Shown: positions 5,718 through 12,154 of the stretch, piece by piece
How the letters are laid out: each line of letters opens with the position of its first letter
Numbering within the stretch: position 1 is the first letter of the stretch
NCBI GenBank assembly: GCA_934402125.1
Contig: CAKRTY010000014.1
Span: 1 to 13,220 of the forward strand
Reading direction: 5' to 3'
DNA: 13,220 nt
From: an uncultured Anaerosacchariphilus sp.
GTDB taxonomy: Bacteria > Bacillota > Clostridia > Lachnospirales > Lachnospiraceae
Position numbers and translations under genes: made by a program
Notes under the pieces: generated by a model
Told to the model about the DNA's origin: nothing
What the model saw: only the letters and a program-made list of their open reading frames with translations
Databases searched by the model: none

Positions 5718-6998
5718 TCAGATGGCGTCCAGAGCCTGCGCGATATCCGCGATCAGATCCGCTTTATCCTCCAGGCCGCAGGAAATCCGAATCAGTCCAG
5801 CCGGGATTCCCGCCGCGGCAAGCTGCTCGTCGTTCATCTGGCGGTGGGTGGAGCTGGCCGGATTCAGGCAGCAGGTCCGCGCGTCGGCCACATGGGTCTC
5901 AATGGCTGCCAGCTTCAGGTTCTTCATGAACTTTTCCGCTGCTTCCCTTCCGCCCTTCAGTTCAAAGGAAACTACGCCGCAGCCACCCTTCGGCAGATAT
6001 TTCTGCGCCAGCCCATAATACGGGTTGGAGGGCAGGGTCGGATAATTTACAAACGCAACTTTTTCATGCTGCTCCAGGAATTCCGCAACCGCCTGTCCGT
6101 TCTCCACATGACGGGGCATCCGCACATGCAGAGATTCCAGTCCCAGATTCAGGATAAAAGCGCTCTGGGGAGACTGCATACAGCCCAGATCCCGCATCAG
6201 CTGAGAGGTACACTTTGTAATAAATGCGCCCTCTTTTCCAAATTTTTCCGCATACGTAATTCCGTGATAAGACTCGTCCGGCGTACAGAGTCCCGGAAAC
6301 TTGTCCTTGTGGGCCATCCAGTCGAACTTGCCGCCGTCAATAATCGCTCCGCCCAGAGCCGCTCCGTGTCCGTCCATATATTTGGTGGTGGAATGGGTCA
6401 CAATGTCTGCTCCCCATTCAATCGGCCGCAGATTTACCGGGGTAGGGAAGGTATTATCCACAATCAGAGGCACACCGTGGGCATGAGCCGCCTTTGCGAA
6501 CTTCTCGATGTCCAGCACCGTCAGCGCCGGATTGGCGATCGATTCCCCGAATACGGCTTTCGTGTTCTCCTGAAATGCCGCGTTCAGCTCCTCCTCGGCA
6601 CAGTCCGGATCCACGAAGGTTACGTCTACGCCCATTTTCTTCATGGTTACAGAAATCAGGTTATAGGTTCCGCCGTAAATGGTGGAAGACGCCACAATGT
6701 GGCTGCCTGCCTCGCAGATATTAAACAGGGCAAAGAAATTCGCGGCCTGCCCGGAGGAGGTCAGCATGCCTGCGGCTCCTCCCTCCAGCGCTGTGATCTT
6801 TGCCGCCACATAATCATTGGTGGGGTTTTGCAGACGGGAATAGAAATAGCCGTCTGCCTCCAGATCGAACAGTTTTCCCATATCTTCGCTGGTATCATAC
6901 TTAAATGTGGTGGACTGGATAATCGGAATCTGTCTCGGTTCTCCGTTTCCCGGTGTATAACCGGCCTGTACGCATTTTGTGTTGAATGAATAATCCAT
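5718..6998 (-). CDS. metY: O-acetylhomoserine sulfhydrylase (O-acetylhomoserine aminocarboxypropyltransferase)
   Basis: A 426-aa PLP enzyme of the Cys/Met metabolism family that makes homocysteine from O-acetylhomoserine and sulfide (direct sulfhydrylation). The PLP lysine is K206 in THSTTKYMDGHG. Cofactor contacts include SSGQAA (81-86), Y108 in IYGG, and D181 in DNTFPTP. YSRLQNPT (53-60) supplies the Tyr/Arg that bind the phosphate of the neighbouring subunit. Length and motifs fit MetY better than cystathionine gamma-synthase or beta-lyase (about 380-400 aa), though a gamma-lyase side activity cannot be excluded. The start has GGCGGAG upstream and a short leader from its own promoter. No SAM riboswitch or T-box fits in that gap. 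Confidence 0.93.
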   Translation of the reverse strand: MDYSFNTKCVQAGYTPGNGEPRQIPIIQSTTFKYDTSEDMGKLFDLEADGYFYSRLQNPTNDYVAAKITALEGGAAGMLTSSGQAANFFALFNICEAGSHIVASSTIYGGTYNLISVTMKKMGVDVTFVDPDCAEEELNAAFQENTKAVFGESIANPALTVLDIEKFAKAAHAHGVPLIVDNTFPTPVNLRPIEWGADIVTHSTTKYMDGHGAALGGAIIDGGKFDWMAHKDKFPGLCTPDESYHGITYAEKFGKEGAFITKCTSQLMRDLGCMQSPQSAFILNLGLESLHVRMPRHVENGQAVAEFLEQHEKVAFVNYPTLPSNPYYGLAQKYLPKGGCGVVSFELKGGREAAEKFMKNLKLAAIETHVADARTCCLNPASSTHRQMNDEQLAAAGIPAGLIRISCGLEDKADLIADIAQALDAI

Positions 6999-7039
6999 GT
7001 ATGTTCTCCGCCTTTTCGTAGAAATGTAAAACTGTTTTT

Positions 7040-7068
7040 ATGTTACACCTATTTTTTCTATCTGTAAA
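7040..7068 (-). promoter_or_regulatory. Promoter of metY
   Basis: On the minus strand TTTACA (7063-7068, 5 of 6) is followed after 17 bases by TAACAT (7040-7045, 4 of 6). The predicted leader is only about 35 bases. Confidence 0.5.
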
Positions 7069-7084
7069 GATGGAGAAAAGCCAT

Positions 7085-7984
7085 TTATTGGAAATGATTT
7101 TGTTCTGTTTCCCCGATCTGCACCATCCGGAAGCCTTCCCCGTGAACCTCATGGGATTCCATCACCACAAAGAAGGACCGGGGATCTGCTTCCTTTACAT
7201 TCTTACGCACCTGATACATTTCTTTACTATTGCAGGCGCACATCACCACCTGCTTTTTCTCGCCCTTGTACCCGCCGCTGGCGCTCAGGATTGTGCTCCC
7301 CCTCTGGCAGCAGTCGTCGATCACCTGACAGATTTTTCTTCCCTGCTCTGTCACGATAAACGCCACCTTTCCCGCGTTCATTCCGTACATGACCTTATCT
7401 ACCATTACCGCAAACAGATAATTTACAATCATTCCATAGATGATTCCGTCCATGTCCCGGAACAGATAGCCGCCGGCCAGTATGATTCCCACATCAGACC
7501 AGAACGCGATATTTCCGAGGGAAAGATAGGGCTTTACTGCTTTCACCGCCATGATAATAAAATCAGAGCCTCCCGTCGAGGAATTCCGGGTGTAAATGAG
7601 CGCGTATCCGGTTCCGCTGATCACTCCCGTACACAAAGCGGCCAGCAGGCGGCTTCCCTGATAGACCGGGAACAACGGCGCCACATAGTCGATGATCAGG
7701 GAGGAAAGCACCATACAGCGGACGGAGCTTACAAAAAACTTTTTTCCCAAAAGACGATAGCAAAGGATTGCCACCGGAATATTCAATACAATCGTAGAAA
7801 GGCCGATGGGAACCTGAAAGAGCCGGTACAGAATCAATGCAATTCCCGAGAACCCGGTCATGGGAAATCTGGCCTGCACCGCAAAATTGTAAATTCCTAT
7901 GGCAATCAGTATACTGCCCATCAGCTCCCACAAAACCTGAATGGCCAACTCCCCGGCGCGTTGGTATAAGGTTATCTTTTTCAT
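7085..7984 (-). CDS. YitT family membrane protein (DUF2179 C-terminal domain)
   Basis: A 299-aa protein with about five to six N-terminal membrane helices (roughly 14-35, 45-57, 61-80, 88-105, 112-131, 157-175) and a cytosolic C-terminal DUF2179 domain (about 205-278, with GGYKGEKKQVVMCA at 237-250). NSSTGGSDFI (134-143) is the signature of the YitT/YebE group. The molecular function of the family is not established. I start at ATG 7982-7984 because AGGAGG lies eight bases upstream. An upstream in-frame extension to 8056 begins with TTG inside a terminator-like hairpin and is rejected. No clear terminator lies between this gene and metY. Confidence 0.93.
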   Translation of the reverse strand: MKKITLYQRAGELAIQVLWELMGSILIAIGIYNFAVQARFPMTGFSGIALILYRLFQVPIGLSTIVLNIPVAILCYRLLGKKFFVSSVRCMVLSSLIIDYVAPLFPVYQGSRLLAALCTGVISGTGYALIYTRNSSTGGSDFIIMAVKAVKPYLSLGNIAFWSDVGIILAGGYLFRDMDGIIYGMIVNYLFAVMVDKVMYGMNAGKVAFIVTEQGRKICQVIDDCCQRGSTILSASGGYKGEKKQVVMCACNSKEMYQVRKNVKEADPRSFFVVMESHEVHGEGFRMVQIGETEQNHFQ

Positions 7985-8010
7985 ATGGCATTCCTCCTGG
8001 TCATAAACAG

Positions 8011-8067
8011 AAAAAAGAGCGCTGTGCGTATTATATCCAAAAATATAATACGCCAACGCTCTTTTTT
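8011..8067 (-). terminator. Long, nearly symmetrical terminator hairpin between the HD gene and the YitT gene
   Basis: Outer arms AAAAAAGAGCG (8011-8021) and CGCTCTTTTTT (8057-8067) pair over 11 bp. After a small internal loop, inner arms GCGTATTATAT (8026-8036) and ATATAATACGC (8043-8053) pair over 11 bp around a 6-base loop. Each direction of reading ends in six Ts, so it can stop transcription both ways. Its clearest job is to end the HD-domain gene, whose stop lies about 38 bases before it. A TATAAT (minus strand, 8030-8035) sits in the inner stem, the only obvious -10 for the YitT gene. Confidence 0.8.
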
Positions 8068-8104
8068 ACACTTCCCAGATTCTAACACAGGCCTGCTTCC
8101 TCTG

Positions 8105-8710
8105 TCAACAGGAGAACATTTGTTTCTGAATCTCCTCCTCACTGTCCGCCATCGCCTGCAGTGTCATGGTCAGCAGCTTTTCAAGAGGCCAGCCCAACTG
8201 TTCCGCTCCCCGCTCGATAACCTCCCGGGAGCAGCCTGCCGCGAAGCCTTTGCTCTTGTATTTCTTCTTCAGTGATTTCAGTTCCATATCCCTGGTGCTT
8301 TTTGAGGGTCTCATCAGTGCCGCCGCCCAGATTAAGCCTGTAAGCTCGTCCGCGGCAAACAATACCTTTTCCATCTCATGCACCGGCTCCACGTCCAGTG
8401 TCACGCCGCACTCCACCGTAATTCCGTAGCCATGGGAAACTACCGCGTGAATCATATCCTCCGATACGCCGCCTTCCCTTAAAAGCTCCGGTGCCTTCAG
8501 GCAATGCTCTGCCGGATAAAGCTCGAAATCAATATCATGCAGCAGACCGACAATTCCCCAGTAGGTCTCCTCCGCTCCATAGCCCAGCTCCCTTGCGTAC
8601 CATTTCATCACAGCCTCCACCGTAAGCGCATGCTGAATATGAAAGGGATCCTGATTATATTTTTTCAGTAACGCCAAAGCTTCTTCTCTTGAAATATCGC
8701 TCATGTCCAT
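8105..8710 (-). CDS. HD-domain phosphohydrolase-like protein
   Basis: A 201-aa cytosolic protein with the metal-binding H...HD...D pattern of HD-superfamily hydrolases: H27 (FHIQHALTVEAVM), H58-D59 (LLHDIDFELYP), H93 (VSHGYG) and D121 (FAADELTGLIWA). Such proteins usually hydrolyse phosphate esters of nucleotides. The substrate here is unknown. The C-terminal part (about 135-201), rich in Lys and Glu, lies outside the core. The start could be ATG 8708-8710 or the in-frame ATG two codons on; GGAG lies close upstream of both. It has its own promoter and terminator, so it is a single-gene unit. Confidence 0.88.
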   Translation of the reverse strand: MDMSDISREEALALLKKYNQDPFHIQHALTVEAVMKWYARELGYGAEETYWGIVGLLHDIDFELYPAEHCLKAPELLREGGVSEDMIHAVVSHGYGITVECGVTLDVEPVHEMEKVLFAADELTGLIWAAALMRPSKSTRDMELKSLKKKYKSKGFAAGCSREVIERGAEQLGWPLEKLLTMTLQAMADSEEEIQKQMFSC

Positions 8711-8742
8711 TCCACTCCGTTCTTTCTGATATGTTGAGTTTT

Positions 8743-8771
8743 ATCTTATACCTGTATTCCTACCTTGTCAA
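8743..8771 (-). promoter_or_regulatory. Promoter of the HD-domain gene
   Basis: On the minus strand a perfect TTGACA (8766-8771) is followed after 17 bases by TAAGAT (8743-8748). An overlapping TATAAG lies two bases closer. It is about 35 bases upstream of the start codon. Confidence 0.65.
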
Positions 8772-8800
8772 TAGGTTTTGTATGTTTCGTTTTCATTCCC

Positions 8801-8935
8801 ATGCAAAAAACGTTTGAAAATTTCATTTTCCTCTGTTATGTATTGACGGCCGTATACCTCATTTTTGCGGACAGCATTATCGCTATGTTTGGCGGTACTG
8901 TCAATAAGGAAACAAAGCAGGAAGTACGCGGCTAA
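8801..8935 (+). CDS. Doubtful small hydrophobic ORF (44 aa)
   Basis: This covers most of the 290-base gap (8711-9000) that holds no confident gene. A plus-strand frame from ATG 8801 encodes 44 residues with one membrane-helix-like stretch (about residues 5-32) and a charged tail (NKETKQEVRG). Its TAA stop (8933-8935) runs directly into the bidirectional terminator, which would suit it. Against it: no ribosome binding site, no clear promoter, and no family I recognise. It may be a chance frame or a remnant. Confidence 0.2.
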   Translation: MQKTFENFIFLCYVLTAVYLIFADSIIAMFGGTVNKETKQEVRG

Positions 8936-8985
8936 CAAAAAATGGGAGTGAACTCTGTTTTTGAGTTTCACTCCCATTTTTTGTT
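8934..8985. terminator. Large bidirectional terminator
   Basis: AACAAAAAATGGGAGTGAA (8934-8952) pairs perfectly with TTCACTCCCATTTTTTGTT (8967-8985). An inner CTC/GAG extension with one bulged T closes the loop. The stem is GC-rich in the middle with six-base A/T tracts on both outer sides. On the minus strand it ends the membrane-protein gene, 15 bases after its stop. Confidence 0.9.
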
Positions 8986-9000
8986 ATGCCTTGGCCTCTT

Positions 9001-9408
9001 TTATAATTTCAATTTTATCGTGCTGAGCGCCACAATCAGAATTCCTGCGCAGGCAATCGTCACGTCAAATCCATAAGGAATTCCAACCATAAGTGACACC
9101 ACACTATACGCCAGAAATATCAGCGCAAGGTATCCGAACCGCTTCATATGTGCCAGAGCGAACGCTTTTCTTCTCTCGCTGCCTACGGCTTTGGCGTCCT
9201 CATAACTGGTGCCATTGTACCAGTAGACAGACTCTGTCTGATAAATCATAAGGGTCAGGATAAAAATGCCGATGGTCGACGCATTATCTACGACAGCCAG
9301 CGTGAACTGTGTGCCAAGATTTGGCAGGAAGCACGCGCCCACCACAATCACACAGAATCCGATAAGCCAGATCACAAACCCAGTGTAGCTTTTCTTATAT
9401 ACCTCCAT
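9001..9408 (-). CDS. Uncharacterised four-helix membrane protein
   Basis: A 135-aa protein with four predicted membrane helices (about 10-28, 42-60, 91-109, 113-132). Between helices 2 and 3 is a polar loop, YWYNGTSYEDAKAVGSERRK (62-81), with many charged and aromatic residues; it looks like a functional surface rather than a linker. I do not recognise the family. The start is ATG 9406-9408, with AAGGAGG upstream; an upstream in-frame GTG (9438) lies before that site and is rejected. It begins 34 bases after the acetyltransferase stop, with no promoter or terminator between, so the two are probably cotranscribed. The terminator at 8934-8985 ends the unit. Confidence 0.8.
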   Translation of the reverse strand: MEVYKKSYTGFVIWLIGFCVIVVGACFLPNLGTQFTLAVVDNASTIGIFILTLMIYQTESVYWYNGTSYEDAKAVGSERRKAFALAHMKRFGYLALIFLAYSVVSLMVGIPYGFDVTIACAGILIVALSTIKLKL

Positions 9409-9442
9409 GAACACTTCCTCCTTAGTTGACTGATACACGTTT

Positions 9443-10225
9443 TCACGCCCTGTTTTTCTCCATCCATTTCACCGCAAAATCCACAAGCTCTCTCTGATAC
9501 ATCAGCCTGACAAGGGCATTGCCAATCTGGACCCTAGGAACCGCATACGCTTTCTCAAAATCCTCTCCGATTTTTTCAAAATCATTGCCATCCACAAACA
9601 GGGTTTCGTAGGCTTTCCAGACTCTTTTCCCCGCTTCTGACACTGCGCTGTGTTCCACACAGGTATGCTTGCCCGGATATTCCGCGCGCACGTCTGCCAG
9701 GTGAAGAGACGTATTCTTATCATACCCCGTACCAATCAGCAGAACCTTTCCGTCCAGCTCATAAAGCCTTCCAATCGGAGAACCATCCCCAAAGATATTA
9801 GACAGATCGTGATCCTTCGTCAGATACTCCGCATATCTGCCCCACGCGCACACAGACCGAGCCGGGTGGTCGCTCCGGACACTGCCGGGCACCTGCCGGA
9901 ACATTTCCGCAACAGCACCCATCGTATTGGTCGGGGTCAGATTTTTGTCATAAGCCGGCCAGTTGTCCCGAATGAGCTGCCAGTCCTTTTGCTCTGCCTC
10001 CCAATGAACCCCCGTCTCCGGATCCAGATTTTTCCATGACTGTGTGGGCATCATGATTGTTCCGGAATCTCCAACCACTTCCATTAGCGCCTCAATCACA
10101 GCCTGTGCGCCGCCGCAGACATACCCCATCTTTCCCAGGGAAGTATGAACCATTACGGTATCTCCGTTTTTCAAACCAACTTCCTTTAATTTTTGGATTA
10201 TTTCACCTTTTAGGATAACCTGCAT
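9443..10225 (-). CDS. AAC(3)-family N-acetyltransferase
   Basis: A 260-aa acetyl-CoA-dependent enzyme of the antibiotic_NAT family, whose known members acetylate the 3-amino group of aminoglycosides; YokD-type relatives have other or unknown substrates. Family motifs are VMVHTSLGKMGYVCGG (24-39), MMPTQSW (58-64), SDHPARSVCAWG (118-129), DGSPIGRLYELDGKVLLIGTGY (147-168) and SLHLADVRA (173-181), which carries the catalytic-type His175. The length is normal and all motifs are intact, so it should be active. The context has no mobile element and the gene is embedded in a chromosomal operon, so resistance should not be assumed. The start has GAGGGGG upstream. It lies 38 bases after the HD-domain gene. 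Confidence 0.9.
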   Translation of the reverse strand: MQVILKGEIIQKLKEVGLKNGDTVMVHTSLGKMGYVCGGAQAVIEALMEVVGDSGTIMMPTQSWKNLDPETGVHWEAEQKDWQLIRDNWPAYDKNLTPTNTMGAVAEMFRQVPGSVRSDHPARSVCAWGRYAEYLTKDHDLSNIFGDGSPIGRLYELDGKVLLIGTGYDKNTSLHLADVRAEYPGKHTCVEHSAVSEAGKRVWKAYETLFVDGNDFEKIGEDFEKAYAVPRVQIGNALVRLMYQRELVDFAVKWMEKNRA

Positions 10226-10263
10226 TCCAATCCCCCTCTATATCTTGAAATCAACGCTATCCC

Positions 10264-10920
10264 CTACAAAACCTTTCGCCCGTTCACCGTCAGCTTAAAT
10301 GTGGTTCCCAGCACCTCAGCCGATTTCCGGCAGAGCATCATCCGCCCCAGGAAGATTTCAAAATAATCATACATGGAGCAGATACTTTCATCAATCTGCA
10401 GATTCAGTGCAATCACAGATCTGTCCTTCTCAATTTTCAGCTTGGAATCTGTTACCGCGTAATTCACCCGGTCGTGAATGTCAAAGGCCGCCTGCTCCTT
10501 CTGCCGCACCCGGCTTCTCCGGACGTCTGTCTTATCCGCAATGATGAGTGCGGCGGATATGATATCCTCCGGGCTTCCGGTGGACTCGTCATGATTGCCG
10601 ATGGCTGAGATTACGGTAATCCGATCCTCCAGAGACATATTGGTGTCCTTCAGCAAATCGTTAGCCAGCAGCGCGCCATATTCCGCGTGGTGGGTCCGGT
10701 TGATGGCGTTGCCGATATCGTGCATATAACCGGCGATTTTCACCAGCTCCACATCGTGCTCCGGATAGCCAAACCGCTCCAGAATCTTGCCTGCCTGATG
10801 GGCTACCTGGACACAGTGGGCCTGGGAATGATCCGTAAAGCCAAGCTGCCCCAGATTAGCGTCACCCTTTTTCAGATATGCGTTAATTTCTTCGTTTTTT
10901 GCGATTTCCTTATATTTCAA
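10264..10920 (-). CDS. HD-domain phosphohydrolase
   Basis: A 218-aa cytosolic HD-superfamily protein. Metal ligands follow the H...HD...D pattern: H35 (in HSQAHCVQVAH), H67-D68 (YMHDIGNAINR), H110-D111 (GNHDESTG) and D129 (IIADKTDVRRSRVR). The substrate is unknown; the DKTDVRRSRVR stretch suggests phosphate contacts. I chose a TTG start (10918-10920) because AAAGGAGAT lies upstream at a workable distance and the family usually begins close to this point. An in-frame ATG at 10948-10950 would add ten residues but has no ribosome binding site. It is probably the first gene of an operon with the AAC(3)-like enzyme and the membrane protein. Confidence 0.88.
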   Translation of the reverse strand: MKYKEIAKNEEINAYLKKGDANLGQLGFTDHSQAHCVQVAHQAGKILERFGYPEHDVELVKIAGYMHDIGNAINRTHHAEYGALLANDLLKDTNMSLEDRITVISAIGNHDESTGSPEDIISAALIIADKTDVRRSRVRQKEQAAFDIHDRVNYAVTDSKLKIEKDRSVIALNLQIDESICSMYDYFEIFLGRMMLCRKSAEVLGTTFKLTVNGRKVL

Positions 10921-10953
10921 ATGTTTTGCATCTCCTTTTGTCTGTTTCATCCG

Positions 10954-11008
10954 TTTTACACAAAAGGATAGCCTGCTTTTGTTAGTTCTTCGTGTTATCC
11001 ATGTAAAA
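10954..11008 (-). other. Imperfect inverted repeat in the leader of the HD gene
   Basis: On the minus strand TTTTACA (11002-11008) can pair with TGTAAAA (10954-10960), and GGATA (10996-11000) with TATCC (10966-10970), around a loop of about 25 bases. It lies directly upstream of the HD-domain gene. There is no T tract, so it is not a terminator. It may be a leader structure or an operator, or chance. Confidence 0.25.
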
Positions 11009-11027
11009 TATAAGTAAAGTTTTCTTC

Positions 11028-11561
11028 TTAAGCGCCCAGAATCTCCTGAATCTCCGTCAGATTCCCTGCAAAATAAATGCCCTGCTGCCGTTCCCCGGAA
11101 GAAAGCCCCTTTGCAATCATATGTTCCAGCAGCGCCTTCAGGCTGTCGTAGTACCCGTTCAGGTTGTAAAGAATACAGGGCGCGTCAAGCTGCTTTAAGG
11201 ATACCTTCGACATGACCTCCGCGATCTCCTCCAGGGTTCCGGTGCCGCCCGGAAAAGCGATAAAGGCATCCCCAAGCTCTATCATTTTCGCCTTCCGCTC
11301 CGCCATGGTGGGCGTCACATGAAGCTCCGTCAGGCCTTCATGCTGCACGTCCTCGTCCACAAAGCACTGGGCCTCAATTCCGATTACCCTTCCGCCTGCT
11401 GCAAGCGCGCTGTCTGCCAGCTCGCCCATCAGGCCGGTTTTGGAGCCGCCATATACCAGCGTATTGCCGCTTTTTCCCATCCAGCTTCCCAGCTCCTGTA
11501 CAGCCGTTTTTAAAGCCGGATCATTTCCTTCATTTGCCCCCAGATATACGGTTATCTTCAT
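11028..11561 (-). CDS. LOG-family protein (TIGR00730-type nucleotide 5'-monophosphate phosphoribohydrolase)
   Basis: A 177-aa cytosolic Rossmann-fold enzyme of the Lonely Guy family, which splits the N-glycosidic bond of (modified) AMP to release base and ribose 5-phosphate. The signature PGGTGTLEE (104-112) and the partner motif MAERKAKM (86-93) are both intact, with YGGSKTGLMG (37-46) forming the phosphate-binding loop. In plants and some bacteria the product is a cytokinin; in a gut-type Clostridium a role in nucleotide turnover is more likely. The start has GAGAGGA upstream. It follows the Nudix gene by about 70 bases without an evident terminator, so the two are likely cotranscribed and could both act on nucleotides. 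Confidence 0.93.
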   Translation of the reverse strand: MKITVYLGANEGNDPALKTAVQELGSWMGKSGNTLVYGGSKTGLMGELADSALAAGGRVIGIEAQCFVDEDVQHEGLTELHVTPTMAERKAKMIELGDAFIAFPGGTGTLEEIAEVMSKVSLKQLDAPCILYNLNGYYDSLKALLEHMIAKGLSSGERQQGIYFAGNLTEIQEILGA

Positions 11562-11630
11562 ATTCTATCCTCTCCATTCCTGTTCTTCCGCAGCCTTTTT
11601 CAAAAAATGCATGGAAAAACCGGCTAACTG

Positions 11631-12083
11631 CTATTGCATCTTTGTAAGAATTCCATCTTCCGTTAAAATCTGAAGGCATTCCATGGCATGATCGGCGTGC
11701 ATCATCTGCCACACCTGTTCCATCCCGGCTGCCAGCGGCTTCTTCAGAAATTCCTCTCCGGAGATCCAGTACACACGCCCTTCCTCCGAGGAAATCAGTT
11801 CGCCCTCAAATTCATTGGTCTTATAAAGGAGCCCCACATTCCGCACATCGCCTTCCATCCAGTGATAGATACCCGTCAGCCTCGGATTTTGAATGGTCAG
11901 CCCGGTCTCTTCCCGGATTTCCCGGATCACCGATTCCCGAAAGGTCTCGCCCGGCTCCACATGCCCGCCCGGAAATGTAGTTCCCCCATAGCTTTTGCTT
12001 ACTTTATCCAGAGCCAGAACCCGTCCATGTTCGTCATAAACCATGCACATATTCATAAAGACTGCTTTTTCGATTCCTGCCAT
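11631..12083 (-). CDS. Nudix hydrolase
   Basis: A 150-aa cytosolic hydrolase of nucleoside diphosphate-linked compounds. The Nudix box GX5EX7REUXEEXGU is complete: G40, E46, R54-E55, E58-E59, G61 in GGHVEPGETFRESVIREIREETGL. The size and the simple N-terminus (AVFMNMCMVYDEHGRVLALD) resemble MutT/8-oxo-dGTP-type members, but the substrate cannot be assigned. The open frame runs further upstream, to 12371, but that part overlaps the AraC gene and the promoter. The true start is ATG 12081-12083, with AGAGGAGA upstream. The first gene of a probable Nudix-LOG unit. Confidence 0.92.
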   Translation of the reverse strand: MAGIEKAVFMNMCMVYDEHGRVLALDKVSKSYGGTTFPGGHVEPGETFRESVIREIREETGLTIQNPRLTGIYHWMEGDVRNVGLLYKTNEFEGELISSEEGRVYWISGEEFLKKPLAAGMEQVWQMMHADHAMECLQILTEDGILTKMQ

Positions 12084-12110
12084 AATCTCTCCTCTTTTGC
12101 ATTTTCTTTC

Positions 12111-12139
12111 ATTATAGCCCTTGCTTTCACGTATCGCAA
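12111..12139 (-). promoter_or_regulatory. Promoter of the Nudix gene
   Basis: On the minus strand TTGCGA (12134-12139, 4 of 6) and a perfect TATAAT (12111-12116) are 17 bases apart. The leader is about 20 bases. Confidence 0.6.
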
Positions 12140-12154
12140 TGAAATTCAGGCTGA

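Noticed and set aside
5844..6989. 381-aa plus-strand open frame
   Set aside because: It is antisense to metY, which is unmistakable; the translation is rich in His/Arg/Gly and has no domain.
6999..7084. SAM riboswitch or T-box upstream of metY
   Set aside because: The gap to the next gene is only 86 bases and the predicted leader about 35, too short for either element, and no conserved core is visible.
7040..7969. 309-aa plus-strand open frame
   Set aside because: Antisense to the YitT-family gene; no ribosome binding site and no protein-like pattern.
8768..8977. 69-aa minus-strand open frame between the HD gene and the membrane protein
   Set aside because: It starts inside the stem of the strong terminator and its end overlaps the -35 of the HD gene promoter; no ribosome binding site.
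9443..10225. Acquired aminoglycoside resistance gene
   Set aside because: The family is right, but there is no transposase, integron or flanking repeat, and the gene sits in a chromosomal operon; resistance cannot be claimed from family membership.
11562..11630. Separate promoter or terminator between the Nudix and LOG genes
   Set aside because: Only a short broken GCAG/AGCC-GGCT pairing without a T tract and no -35/-10 pair; cotranscription is simpler.
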